Source: Rahnella laticis
GTDB lineage: Bacteria; Pseudomonadota; Gammaproteobacteria; Enterobacterales; Enterobacteriaceae
Reading direction: 5' to 3'
Assembly: GCF_015644585.1 (NCBI RefSeq)
Contig: NZ_JADOBI010000001.1
Location: 620,001 to 684,000, forward strand
DNA length: 64,000 nucleotides
The notes below the pieces were generated by a model. That model worked only from the letters and a program-made list of their open reading frames with translations, was not told the DNA's origin and ran no database searches. The position numbers and the translations under genes were made by a program. Every line of letters begins with the position of its first letter. Position 1 is the first letter of the stretch. Below, piece after piece: positions 16,178 through 24,944 of the stretch.

Positions 16178-16375
16178 ATGAAAGTTAATGATCTTGTGAC
16201 AGTGAAAACCGACGGCGGCCCGCGTCGCGAAGGTAAAGTGTTAGCCGTAGAGGAATTTTACGAAGGCGTCATGTATCTGGTGTCGCTGGAAGATTATCCG
16301 GCAGGCATATGGTTCTTCAATGAAGGCGATACCAAAGACGGCACGTTCGTCGAACCGCGCGAAGGCACTGAGTAA
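16178..16375 (+). CDS. dsrB: DsrB family protein
   Basis: Small cytoplasmic protein of 65 residues, nearly identical in pattern to E. coli DsrB (62 residues): [17 protein letters not shown] at the start, then a VLAVEEF segment, [17 protein letters not shown] in the middle. Function unknown; in E. coli the gene lies beside the dsrA sRNA and rcsA and is sigma-S dependent. Here rcsA is still nearby but a chemoreceptor gene lies between, and I see no dsrA. A bidirectional terminator separates dsrB from the convergent chemoreceptor gene. Confidence 0.95.
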   Translation: MKVNDLVTVKTDGGPRREGKVLAVEEFYEGVMYLVSLEDYPAGIWFFNEGDTKDGTFVEPREGTE

Positions 16376-16401
16376 ATCGCGCACCAGCACAAATTCTGAA
16401 T

Positions 16402-16437
16402 AAAAAAATACCGGTAGCCATGCACCGGTATTTTTTT
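16402..16437. terminator. bidirectional terminator dsrB / chemoreceptor
   Basis: Stem ATACCGGT / ACCGGTAT (16408-16415 with 16424-16431), flanked by seven As on the left and seven Ts on the right, so it can end both convergent transcripts. Confidence 0.92.
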
Positions 16438-16471
16438 GTCTTTAAACCGGGTTAACCGGCGTGATGACGCA

Positions 16472-18172
16472 TCAGAACGTTTCCCAGTTTGGCTCTTCGT
16501 TCACGTTTTTCGACGCGCGGGCAGAAGGGGATGTGAGCGCGCGCGTGGGTGGCTGGCGCTTGGCAGATGAACTCTGCGTATGCGCATCGAGGCGGAATAC
16601 GGCGACAGCCTGGGTCAGACGCGCCGCCTGTTCTTCCAGTGACGCAGCGGCCGCCGAGGCTTCCTGCACCAGCGAAGCGTTCTGCTGGGTCACGCCGTCC
16701 ATTTCTGAAACTGCCTGACTTACCTGGCTGATCCCGCGGCTTTGTTCATCAGACGCCGAGGCGATTTCGCCCATAATGTCGGTGACATGGCTGACGGCGG
16801 TCACGATTTCCGACATTGTATCCCCGGCATCGCCCACCAGAATGCAACCTTCACCGACGTAATCTACCGATTCTTCAATCAGCACTTCGATTTCTTTGGC
16901 GGCCTGTGCGCTGCGTTGCGCGAGATTGCGCACTTCGCTGGCGACTACGGCAAAACCGCGGCCCTGTTCGCCGGCACGGGCGGCTTCGACGGCGGCGTTA
17001 AGCGCCAGAATGTTGGTCTGGAAAGCAATGCTGTTGATGACGTTGGTAATTTCAGCGATTTTAGACGAGCTGCGCGAAATTTTATCCATAGTCGTCACCA
17101 CGTCCGCCACGATATCGCCGCCTTTCTGCGCTTTGTTCGAGGCATCTGCCGCCAGTTTGCTGGCGTGATGGGCGTTCTCGGAGTTCTGTTTCACCGTTGC
17201 GGTCAGCTGTTCCATGCTGGCAGCGGTTTCTTCCAGCGCGGCGGCCTGCTGTTCGGTGCGGGAAGAAAGATCGGTATTGCCCGACGCAATTTCTGTCGAA
17301 CCCTGATAAATCGATACCGCACCTTCACGTACGGTTCTGACCGTTGAAGACAGCGAGCTTTGCATCTGCTCGACATTGCTGCTCAGCACGCCAATTTCAT
17401 TGCGGCCATGGCTTTCTGCCGGTTGGGTCAGGTCGCCTTCAGAGATTTTCTGAATACGCGTCACCAGACGGTTCAGCGGGTTGATGATGACTTTGCGCAT
17501 CACCAGATAAGTGATGAACGTCAGCACCAGCGCAATCACAAACCCGCCGCCCATCAGCATATAGCCGAGTACCGCATTGCGCTGCGCCTTGTCATTAATC
17601 GCATTAGCCGTGTCGGTACGGTACGCAATCGCCGCCAGCAGCGGGACGTTGTTGGCCAGATCCAGCCCGCGTACGGTCTCCGCTTCCTGTGAAATCACTT
17701 CTTCGAAATGCGCCTGCTGCGCGGATTCCAGCATCGGCGCCATGCCTTTGGTCAGATAGGCGGTGTAGGCTTTTTTCAGCGGTTCATCCAGCGCCAGATC
17801 TTTGTCTGTCTTATTCGGGCGGTTGATATAACTGTCAAAACTCGACTGCGATTGTTTAATGCGGCTGGCCGCATCCGTCAGGTTTTGTTTGAAGACGTCC
17901 TGATCGCCGATCCGCGCCGCGGCTGCTGCCTGAATAAGTAACAGACGTGCGGTGCGTAAATGGTTAGAACTGTTCGACAGCGCCAGACGGATTTGCAATT
18001 CCTGCGTGGCATTCGCCAGCGCCGCATTACTCTGCTTTAAGAAAAAACTGGATGACCCGATGGACAGGGCGAACAGAAAGAGGATCCCGGTGAGAATCAG
18101 GCTGATCAGGGTGATAAGTCGGATATTACTGATAAAAGAGGTGCGCGTTGTAGAGAATGTAGGAGTATCCAT
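16472..18172 (-). CDS. methyl-accepting chemotaxis protein
   Basis: Transmembrane chemoreceptor of 566 residues of the Tar/Tsr architecture: N-terminal membrane helix at about 17-40, periplasmic four-helix ligand domain to about 200, second helix near 205-225, HAMP domain near 228-280, and a long coiled-coil signalling domain with the conserved tip [20 protein letters not shown] (about 393-412). It ends in the pentapeptide NWETF, the docking site for CheR and CheB, so it is a full-length high-abundance-type receptor. The ligand cannot be told from the periplasmic domain. It sits between dsrB and rcsA, which are adjacent in E. coli apart from dsrA, and so looks like an insertion into that synteny block. 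Confidence 0.95.
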   Translation of the reverse strand: MDTPTFSTTRTSFISNIRLITLISLILTGILFLFALSIGSSSFFLKQSNAALANATQELQIRLALSNSSNHLRTARLLLIQAAAAARIGDQDVFKQNLTDAASRIKQSQSSFDSYINRPNKTDKDLALDEPLKKAYTAYLTKGMAPMLESAQQAHFEEVISQEAETVRGLDLANNVPLLAAIAYRTDTANAINDKAQRNAVLGYMLMGGGFVIALVLTFITYLVMRKVIINPLNRLVTRIQKISEGDLTQPAESHGRNEIGVLSSNVEQMQSSLSSTVRTVREGAVSIYQGSTEIASGNTDLSSRTEQQAAALEETAASMEQLTATVKQNSENAHHASKLAADASNKAQKGGDIVADVVTTMDKISRSSSKIAEITNVINSIAFQTNILALNAAVEAARAGEQGRGFAVVASEVRNLAQRSAQAAKEIEVLIEESVDYVGEGCILVGDAGDTMSEIVTAVSHVTDIMGEIASASDEQSRGISQVSQAVSEMDGVTQQNASLVQEASAAAASLEEQAARLTQAVAVFRLDAHTQSSSAKRQPPTRALTSPSARASKNVNEEPNWETF

Positions 18173-18364
18173 TTTATTTTGTTCCGCTCAATTGATCCTG
18201 CATACCGCCTGTTCCCGGCGGTGATAAACAGCGATAAAGGCATTGCCAGCGGGGCAAGTCCGGCCGTGACGAAAAGAAAACGCCATATAAAGGACATCGG
18301 CATTTCGCCGCAGGGATTCAATTTATATATGAGAGCTGGATCGCATTTCAGGGTTTAAGTGGGG

Positions 18365-18398
18365 CGCTACAGGCGAAGCGCGCGCTCAGCCTGTAGCG
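18365..18398 (-). terminator. hairpin downstream of rcsA
   Basis: Perfect 10-bp inverted repeat CGCTACAGGC / GCCTGTAGCG, 20 bp after the rcsA stop, without a T-run after the stem on the minus strand. Possible 3'-end structure. Confidence 0.4.
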
Positions 18399-18417
18399 AA
18401 AACCAGAGGTGGAAATA

Positions 18418-19032
18418 TCAAATCGCGTAGATGCCGTTATTGAGCTGGTCGCACAAACGGACGACGTGATAAATAATGTGTTTGTTCGGTGATTTAATCT
18501 TCCTCTTAATATTTCCTTTGTATGAAGACACCGTTTTGGTTTTGATTTGTAGTTTATCGGATATTTCAATGGTCCCGTCGCCTGACATCCACATTTTCAG
18601 CATCGCAGATTCAGAGCGGCTGAGCATAACCGGCCGGATATCCAGCACGGCACAGCTGGCCGGGTTTTGCGCCTGAGGCAGTGACGGGTGATTTAACAGC
18701 TGTTTGAGCGTTTCCGCCTTAATGGATTTCGAGGTGATAATGACGTTCTTACGAACGAAAATATATTCTTCAAAATGAATACGCGTGCGTGACATAAAGA
18801 TAAAAAATAACGTGTCAGGGTATTCGGTGATCAGTGCGCCCAGACGTTCTTTGCTGTCCGGATGCGAAGACATGCAATCCTCATTAATGAATACCACGGA
18901 GGGATTGAGTTTTGCACATCCCGCCTGAAGCTGATCGAAGCGATCAACGTCAGTGATCTCCCGTTCGCTGGTGAGAAATTGTTGCAGGCCGAGTCGGGTA
19001 TACCGGCATGGATCCAAGATTATCGTTTGCAT
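18418..19032 (-). CDS. rcsA: transcriptional activator of capsule genes RcsA
   Basis: LuxR/FixJ-type auxiliary regulator that binds DNA as a heterodimer with phosphorylated RcsB to activate exopolysaccharide (colanic-acid-type) genes; in E. coli it is limited by Lon proteolysis. The 204-residue product matches RcsA along its length: SVVFINEDC near residue 45, FFIFMSRTRIHFEEY near 75, VRKNVIITSKSIKAE near 93, and a C-terminal helix-turn-helix MLSRSESAMLKMWMSG...KTKTVSSYKGNIKRKIK (about 135-180). Its start, MQTIILDPCRYTRLGLQQ, matches E. coli RcsA. The nearby dsrB supports the identity. Upstream there is a TAAGAAT half-match to the RcsAB box on the minus strand, too weak to call. Confidence 0.93.
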   Translation of the reverse strand: MQTIILDPCRYTRLGLQQFLTSEREITDVDRFDQLQAGCAKLNPSVVFINEDCMSSHPDSKERLGALITEYPDTLFFIFMSRTRIHFEEYIFVRKNVIITSKSIKAETLKQLLNHPSLPQAQNPASCAVLDIRPVMLSRSESAMLKMWMSGDGTIEISDKLQIKTKTVSSYKGNIKRKIKSPNKHIIYHVVRLCDQLNNGIYAI

Positions 19033-19381
19033 AGTAAGTCCTCATAGGACGTCCTTGTTCTGCATAATGATTGGACGCGATAGGGTCAGCACAAATTCTT
19101 AATACAGCGTGCTGAACCTACTTTTTGCATGAAAAACGTCAGCGTGGAAGCCTTATTTTTTGAGGGCTCACAGGGGCAGGTGCTTAGATTAATTTGGTTT
19201 ATGTCACGCTTAACTTTGATACTGATCAAAATTTTAACATAAATTAAGACTATTCCTAATAGATGTAATGACATACAAGAAGTGCTTGTTTCACGGCGTG
19301 TTACCGTAACACGAGGGAACTGTTCGCAGTAAAATGATGAGGCACATTATCCTTTAAAATAATTCACGAATGAAAAATGGC
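19033..19381. other. rcsA upstream region
   Basis: About 350 bp of A+T-rich DNA without a credible gene. It should hold the rcsA promoter; one TAAGAAT element (reading minus, near 19097-19103) is a half-match to an RcsAB box. Confidence 0.4.
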
Positions 19382-19417
19382 AATAAAACCAGACGCAGCG
19401 TGTAAACGCCGCGTCTG
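19382..19417 (-). terminator. terminator of the uronide operon
   Basis: On the minus strand an 11-bp stem with one wobble pair (plus-strand arms CAGACGCAGCG 19390-19400 and CGCCGCGTCTG 19407-19417) is followed by GGTTTTATT, six bases after the GH88 stop. Confidence 0.88.
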
Positions 19418-19422
19418 AAAAC

Positions 19423-20613
19423 TCACCAGTAGGATTGCCAGCACTGCGTCAGCCGTGTCAGCGCCTCAACGTAAAAGTAATCTCCCCAGCTGCAACATTC
19501 ATCCACGCCTTTTCCGCTGCCCATGTGATAGACAGAATGCTTAAGCAACCCGTCACAATCTTCCTGATTCCCCGCCAGATAACGCTCCGTCAGTGAATCC
19601 ATGATACGCAGCGCCATCTCTTCATAATAAGCGCGCTTATCGTCGGTGGCGGGCAGCGTGATGGCCAGTTCCAGCAATCCGCAAACCGCAATCGCCGCCG
19701 CTGAACTGTCGCGGACCGCATCGGTACCCAGCAGCGCCAGATCCCAGTGACACACATCGTCTTCCGGTAAACGATTGAGGAAATAATGCGCCAGACGGCG
19801 TGACAGCTCGACCTGCTCCGCATCGCCGGTGTAACGGTAGCTGAGCAGGAATCCGTAAATCCCCCAAGCCTGACCGCGTGACCAGCAGGAATCGTCGGAA
19901 TAACCCTGATGCGTATTGCCGAAACGCGGCTCACCGGTCACCGTATCCATGTAAAACGTGTGATAAGTCGAGGCATCCGGGCGAACGATATACTTCGCCG
20001 CCTGTTCCGCATGTGCCCGCGCGGCGTCGGCAAAGCGCGGTTCCCCGGTTTGTTCACCGGCCCAGTACAGCAGCGGCAGATTCATATTGCAGTCAATAAT
20101 CATGCGCCCGGCCTGTTCCGGATCGTTCAAATCTCCCCAGGCCTGAATGATTTTGGCTCTTGTGTTGAAACGCTCCATCAGCGCTTCGGCGGCCAGCAGC
20201 GCAAAACCGCGCGCCTGACGATTACCGGTCAGCTTAAAAGCGCTCACGCACGACAGGCTGTAAAGAAAACCGAGATCGTGCGTCGCGGTATCCATCCGGT
20301 TGGCGATACGGTTGCCGAAAGACGTCACCTGTTTTTCGGCCGCCGCACGATAACGGTCATCGCCGGTCATTTCCCACGCCAGCCACAGCTGTCCGGTCCA
20401 GAAACTGGTGGTCCATTCCACATTGTCGGTCAGCGGATAATGGCCTTTCTCGCAGTTCTCCGCCGGGAATTTATCGCCGAATTTATCCAGATTGCGCGAG
20501 ATTTTGCTCAGCACAGTCTCGCGGGCGCGCTGCATTTTTTGCGCGAAAGCAATCCGGTCCAGCTGGTTAAGTTCTACAGGGCGTAACTTTTCATTAGCGA
20601 TGTTCAGTGTCAT
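19423..20613 (-). CDS. GH88 unsaturated glucuronyl hydrolase
   Basis: Cytoplasmic glycoside hydrolase that removes the 4,5-unsaturated uronic acid from oligosaccharides made by polysaccharide lyases; the product rearranges to 5-keto-4-deoxyuronate. The 396-residue protein has the family's alpha6/alpha6-barrel signatures: THDLGFLYS with Asp113, IIDCNMNLPLLYWAG with Asp174, QGYSDDSCWSRGQAWGIYG near 245, and RDSSAAAIA near 310. The two aspartates are 61 residues apart, as in characterised GH88 enzymes (Asp88/Asp149 of the Bacillus enzyme). There is no signal peptide. It is the last gene of a three-gene operon with a transporter and a DUF2264 protein; a KdgR-like box precedes the operon. Confidence 0.9.
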   Translation of the reverse strand: MTLNIANEKLRPVELNQLDRIAFAQKMQRARETVLSKISRNLDKFGDKFPAENCEKGHYPLTDNVEWTTSFWTGQLWLAWEMTGDDRYRAAAEKQVTSFGNRIANRMDTATHDLGFLYSLSCVSAFKLTGNRQARGFALLAAEALMERFNTRAKIIQAWGDLNDPEQAGRMIIDCNMNLPLLYWAGEQTGEPRFADAARAHAEQAAKYIVRPDASTYHTFYMDTVTGEPRFGNTHQGYSDDSCWSRGQAWGIYGFLLSYRYTGDAEQVELSRRLAHYFLNRLPEDDVCHWDLALLGTDAVRDSSAAAIAVCGLLELAITLPATDDKRAYYEEMALRIMDSLTERYLAGNQEDCDGLLKHSVYHMGSGKGVDECCSWGDYFYVEALTRLTQCWQSYW

Positions 20614-20635
20614 CAGTTCTTCCTTTTTAACGTGT

Positions 20636-21922
20636 TCAGCGTTTTAACGGTGCCAGTTCAGGGCTGTGTTCAGGAGTTTCAGCGGGGGCCGGTGAGCCGT
20701 GACGCAGGCTCTGGCAGGCGGATAACGTAAAGGCGGAAATCAGCGTAAAGCACAGCGCGATGCCGCCCATAAACAGATAAGTGTGTTCAAATCCGATGCG
20801 GTCGTAGAAATATCCGGCAGGCGGGGCGACGACGATGGAACCGACGTAAATCATCGCCTGATAGCCGAGCAGGTACATGGTGGCATTCACGCGTTTGCTG
20901 AAATGTTCGGCGATGTATTTGAAAACCGATACCAGCAGCAGCGCGATTTCCAGCCCGTAGAAAGGTTTGATAATGGAAATCAGCAGCGGATCGCTGGTCA
21001 GTCCGGACGCAATCAGGCGCAGCCCGACCAGCGCGCCGACCAGCAGCAGGCTCTTTTTCGCCCCGAAATAGTTCACCAGGAACGGGATCACCATCATCAT
21101 CAGAAACTCAAGACCGGACTGCACGGTGCTCAGATAGCCGTACCACGCGTTGCCTTGCTCTTTGGTATCGAAGAAAGTGACGAAGTAGCGCGAGAACTGT
21201 TGTTCGGCGACAAACATCATCCACGCGACACCGGCGACATACAGCGAGAACATCCAGAATTTGCGGTTTTTCAGCAACAGAATCACATCGCTGAACATGA
21301 TTTTCTGCTGGGAAATCACATCATTGTCTTTGAGTTCTTCATCACCAATTTTCAGTGACAACAGGACTGCCAGCATCACCAGTGACGTCGCGCTACTCAG
21401 GCCAAAGTTCCAGGCCGGAGACAGGTTAAACAGCACGCCGGAAAACGACGCGGCCAGCGCCCAGCCAAGCGAGCCCCACATCCGCACCTGGCCGAATTCC
21501 ATGTGATACAGGCGGCTGAAGCGGTCGGCATAAGATTCCGACGCCGCCACACCGGCGTACCAGCCCAGGCTCAGATACAGCGCGCCGACGATAATCCCGG
21601 TCATCAGATGGCTGTCGAGCAGCGGCTGATACACAAAGATAAAGAAGGGCGCCATCAGGGCTGAGACCAGCACAACAAAATAGAGCAGGGATTTGCTCAT
21701 GCCGATCTTATCCATGATGTAGCCGTAGACCGGTTTCATGATCACCGCGAATACGCCGTTGACCGCGAAGACCGTGCCGATGGTGACGCTGTCCAGCCCG
21801 GCTTTCTGGCCGAGCCACAAGGCGTAAAGCCCGAAGCTGGAAGACCAGGTGAAAAAGTAGAGAAATATAAAGCCACTCATTTTGTAATACGCCGGTTTAC
21901 TGGCGGTTTTTATCGCTTTCAT
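20636..21922 (-). CDS. MFS oligosaccharide:H+ symporter (LacY family)
   Basis: Inner-membrane major-facilitator carrier of 428 residues with twelve predicted helices, related to the LacY/RafB/CscB sub-family (N-terminal FIFLYFFTWSSSFGLYALWL, and GYIMDKIGMSK in the loop between helices 2 and 3). In pectinolytic enterobacteria a LacY-type carrier (RhiT) imports unsaturated rhamnogalacturonan oligomers. Placement between GH88 and DUF2264 genes indicates import of unsaturated uronide oligosaccharides here too; that substrate is inferred. It is 22 bp upstream of the GH88 gene and about 42 bp downstream of the DUF2264 gene, in one operon. Confidence 0.9.
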   Translation of the reverse strand: MKAIKTASKPAYYKMSGFIFLYFFTWSSSFGLYALWLGQKAGLDSVTIGTVFAVNGVFAVIMKPVYGYIMDKIGMSKSLLYFVVLVSALMAPFFIFVYQPLLDSHLMTGIIVGALYLSLGWYAGVAASESYADRFSRLYHMEFGQVRMWGSLGWALAASFSGVLFNLSPAWNFGLSSATSLVMLAVLLSLKIGDEELKDNDVISQQKIMFSDVILLLKNRKFWMFSLYVAGVAWMMFVAEQQFSRYFVTFFDTKEQGNAWYGYLSTVQSGLEFLMMMVIPFLVNYFGAKKSLLLVGALVGLRLIASGLTSDPLLISIIKPFYGLEIALLLVSVFKYIAEHFSKRVNATMYLLGYQAMIYVGSIVVAPPAGYFYDRIGFEHTYLFMGGIALCFTLISAFTLSACQSLRHGSPAPAETPEHSPELAPLKR

Positions 21923-21964
21923 AATGACTCCTGAAGACTGTTCTGGCAGCCCTGACGGCGGCTC

Positions 21965-23803
21965 TCAACGCAGCGTGATTTGCCCGCTGTGCCCCTGATA
22001 GTGCCAGCGTAATTGCTGCCCCTCGCGGATCACTTCCGGCACACCTTGCGCGCAGATATCCTGCGTTGATGAGGCACAAACGGCGGTGATCAGCCAGTGC
22101 TGACCGGCGGGAAGTGCGCCGGTCAGCACCGGGATCGCGGCGGTTTCGGCAAACATAATGCTGCTGTTCGGCGGGGTGATGACGGTGGCGGCGTCGCGCG
22201 GTGTGGCCTCATCGAGACACACAATCCGGCTGACGCCGTTGCGTGCGCTGACGGTGACGGCACGTGTGTCCGCCGTCATATCTGTGCGCGTCGCCGGTTC
22301 CTGAATCACCGCAAAACCGCCTTCCGCCGAGGTCAGTGGCCGCCGGTTTTCGACATGGTGAACGCGCAGATGCCAGTCGCCGCACGGGATCAGCCAGGTG
22401 CGCACCGTGACGTCGTGCCACGGCAGCCAGCGGGAATAAATCATCGATTCCGTGATGTGCGTTTCTGCGCAGTCGCGGCGTCCTCGGTAATAACCGTCGT
22501 CTTCCGAGAACATCAGCAGGGAATCGCAACCGGCGTGATTCAGCCCATAGCGGCCACGGTCAATCGTAAAACCGAACTGGCTGGAGTAGGCGAATTTGGT
22601 GTATTTGGCTTCGGTATTGACGAAGTTATTCAGCTCGATTTGCCCGGACGTGAGCATCACCACGTGCTGGCCCTGTGCGTCGCGCGTCAGGATCTGGCTG
22701 GCGTGCGCAATGCAGTGTGTGGCGGGAATATCGGGCAACGGCGCTTCTTCTGCCTGCCAGAAAGCGTCGTCGTGCGGCAGCGCCAGCACCAGAAACAGTT
22801 TGCAGGCCCAGTAAGGGGAGCCCGGCGCGTTGTAGTCTTCGGCCATCGCCAGATTCGGCGCGTGATAACCAATACTGAGTACGCCGTCGCGGTCGAAAAT
22901 CGGCTCTTTCAGCCAGTGCCGCAGATGGCGCAAAATCACCCCTTTCACGATGCCCGGCGTGAACACGTCCAGTTTGCTGTAGGCGGCAGCGCTCCAGAAC
23001 GCGGCTTCGGCAAAGCGGTAAGTCAGGCTGCGGCCAAACGGTACGGCGGCACCGCTGGCGGAGAACATCGTGATGAAATCCTGCGCAAATTGCTGCGCGC
23101 GTTCCCTGAGCACGGCGGCGCGCGGGGCATCCACGTCGGCCATATTCTGTGCGTAAATCAGGCCGTAATAATGAAAGGCCATCGAAATATAGTAATCACG
23201 CGGGCGCCCCGGTCCGTCGGAATACCAGCCGTCACCGAGGTAATAGGTTTCCATCAGCGCAAAGCGTGCGGCCACGGCGGATTGATCCCACGGCATTCCG
23301 GCCTGTTTGAAGCCCATCTGCACCATGATCGGGAAGAAATTCCAGTTGTTATTGGGGATCACGGCGTCGCGTCCCTGATTCAGCCAGTCAGCCAGATTTT
23401 GCTGTTCCTGCACCGAAAAATGGCTCAGAAGACGTTTATCCAGCAGGGTCAGCCCGACGCCAAACGCTGCCATTTCTACGCATCGCTGATCGAAATCGCG
23501 GATTTTTCCCCAGTATTGCGGGTGCTGCGGATCGGTACCGAACCGGATCGCATTAATGTAAAACGGCAAATCCGGGCATTCACCGCCACCGGCGAGCAGC
23601 GGGAAAATCCCCCACAGCATGCGTGACAGCGCTTCCATTTTGGCAATCCCTTTACCGTAATGCGTGGTGGTATTGCCGAGGTCGATTCCACTTTTGCCTT
23701 CTTCGGTGTAGGGCGAAACGGCGGCCAGCAGATCGTTTAGAAGATGTTGTACATCGTCGCGGGTACGCAGCGGATTGCCGGTATTTATTTTTTTCAGCGT
23801 CAT
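21965..23803 (-). CDS. DUF2264 family protein (probable glycoside-active enzyme)
   Basis: Large soluble protein of 612 residues recognised as DUF2264. The N-terminal 400 residues look like an alpha/alpha toroid (repeated helical pairs; GDGWYSDGPGRPRDYYISMAF near 202-222), and the C-terminal part is beta-rich (about 400-612), the architecture of many polysaccharide lyases and glycuronidases. I recall that some DUF2264 relatives have been placed in a glycoside-hydrolase family, but cannot verify that here. No signal peptide, so it acts on imported oligosaccharides. First gene of the operon with the LacY-type carrier and GH88 hydrolase; the KdgR-like palindrome lies about 50 bp upstream of its start. 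Confidence 0.82.
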   Translation of the reverse strand: MTLKKINTGNPLRTRDDVQHLLNDLLAAVSPYTEEGKSGIDLGNTTTHYGKGIAKMEALSRMLWGIFPLLAGGGECPDLPFYINAIRFGTDPQHPQYWGKIRDFDQRCVEMAAFGVGLTLLDKRLLSHFSVQEQQNLADWLNQGRDAVIPNNNWNFFPIMVQMGFKQAGMPWDQSAVAARFALMETYYLGDGWYSDGPGRPRDYYISMAFHYYGLIYAQNMADVDAPRAAVLRERAQQFAQDFITMFSASGAAVPFGRSLTYRFAEAAFWSAAAYSKLDVFTPGIVKGVILRHLRHWLKEPIFDRDGVLSIGYHAPNLAMAEDYNAPGSPYWACKLFLVLALPHDDAFWQAEEAPLPDIPATHCIAHASQILTRDAQGQHVVMLTSGQIELNNFVNTEAKYTKFAYSSQFGFTIDRGRYGLNHAGCDSLLMFSEDDGYYRGRRDCAETHITESMIYSRWLPWHDVTVRTWLIPCGDWHLRVHHVENRRPLTSAEGGFAVIQEPATRTDMTADTRAVTVSARNGVSRIVCLDEATPRDAATVITPPNSSIMFAETAAIPVLTGALPAGQHWLITAVCASSTQDICAQGVPEVIREGQQLRWHYQGHSGQITLR

Positions 23804-23852
23804 AAAGGGACTCCCGGTGACATGATGGGTACCAGAAAATAAGGGTTTATTA

Positions 23853-23873
23853 ATTTGAAATATTATTTCAGTT
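23853..23873. promoter_or_regulatory. KdgR-like operator upstream of the uronide operon
   Basis: The perfect palindrome TGAAATATTATTTCA (23856-23870) and its flanks fit the 21-bp KdgR consensus (AAATGAAACATTGTTTCATTT) at most positions, with the allowed Y/R changes in the core. It lies 53-67 bp before the DUF2264 start. KdgR represses pectin and uronide genes and is released by 2-keto-3-deoxygluconate. Confidence 0.6.
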
Positions 23874-23904
23874 CTCTGTGTCGCGAGTGAAATATAGAGA
23901 ACTG
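23869..23904. promoter_or_regulatory. inverted repeat between the uronide operon and AraC gene
   Basis: Perfect 9-bp inverted repeat CAGTTCTCT / AGAGAACTG with an 18-base spacer in the divergent promoter region, overlapping the right edge of the KdgR-like palindrome. Likely an operator for a regulator, possibly the adjacent AraC-family protein, although AraC sites are usually direct repeats. Confidence 0.5.
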
Positions 23905-24064
23905 GCGATCTCTGATTGTTACGTGCTTCACAGAATGCGGTGATTTTTGAAATTGTGATTATTAAACTGGCGGTAAAACGGCTTAAATTATAAAAAGCAG
24001 ACGAAAAATTGTGTTTTGTTGTCCCGGCAAAAATCCGGTGTTAAATAACGCAAGGAACCCCGCA

Positions 24065-24916
24065 ATGCCGGCATCCGATTATCTTGAACGTATTGCCCTT
24101 ACCGATCGTCAGGTTTCTTTTAACCGGATGAACCGCGGCAGCGCCAATTATTTTCACTGGCACCAGTGTCTGGAATTACTCTTTGTCAGCCAGGGTTACG
24201 GCATCGTCATTGTCGATAACCAGCAATACACGTTACGGCCGGGGCGGTTATTTGTTTTCCCGCCTTTCAAACTGCACAAGGTATTTGTGGAAGCCGATGC
24301 GAAAAATGCCTATTTACGCACCACTATGCATCTCGACCACGTTCTGCTCGACGGCTGCCTGCAATCCTTCCCGCAGCGGCGGGCGAGGTTTGCCAGTTTG
24401 TGGGACGCCGACCGCGCCGCGCACATTTATGACCTCACCGAACACGCCAGCCATATCGAAGTGATCCTCGAACAGTTCCACCGTCTGCCGGAAAGCCGCC
24501 AGCATCAGTGGGAAGAGATCGCCATGCTGGTTTTGCAGCTGATGGCGTTTATGCCTGCGGAAGATGCGTTACCGAAAACGGTCAGCCGCACCACGGCGTC
24601 AAAAGTGATGCAGTGGATTGAAGAAAACTACGTGCAGAAATTCTCGCTGGCGGAACTGTCGGCGGCGATTGGTCTATCGGAAAGTTATATTTCGCGGGTG
24701 TTTGGCGAGGAAACCGGGGGTTCCATTCAGGATTATCTGGCGACGCGGCGGGTGAAACGCGCCTGCGAACTGCTGCGTTCAACTGATCGTTCCATCGAGG
24801 CCATCGGCCTGCAATGCGGGTTTTCTGACGCGCCGTATTTCATTACGCGGTTCAAAAAGATGATAGGTAAAACGCCGCTGCAATATCGCAAGGCGGCGTT
24901 TTCGTTACTGACCTGA
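24065..24916 (+). CDS. AraC-family transcriptional regulator
   Basis: Regulator of 283 residues with an N-terminal cupin sensor (HWHQCLELLFVSQGYG near residue 31, then LRPGRLFVFPPFKLHKV) and a C-terminal AraC double helix-turn-helix (about 185-280; LSAAIGLSESYISRVF and IGLQCGFSDAPYFITRFKK). ATG 24065 follows AAGGA at seven bases; the frame could start at GTG 24011. It diverges from the DUF2264-MFS-GH88 operon, so I infer that it activates that operon in response to an uronide or related sugar. Confidence 0.9.
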   Translation: MPASDYLERIALTDRQVSFNRMNRGSANYFHWHQCLELLFVSQGYGIVIVDNQQYTLRPGRLFVFPPFKLHKVFVEADAKNAYLRTTMHLDHVLLDGCLQSFPQRRARFASLWDADRAAHIYDLTEHASHIEVILEQFHRLPESRQHQWEEIAMLVLQLMAFMPAEDALPKTVSRTTASKVMQWIEENYVQKFSLAELSAAIGLSESYISRVFGEETGGSIQDYLATRRVKRACELLRSTDRSIEAIGLQCGFSDAPYFITRFKKMIGKTPLQYRKAAFSLLT

Positions 24917-24944
24917 CCCGGAACCACCTGAAAAGTGATGCTTA

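Noticed and set aside
19097-19103. RcsAB box upstream of rcsA
   Set aside because: Only one half (TAAGAAT) is present; the other half does not match.
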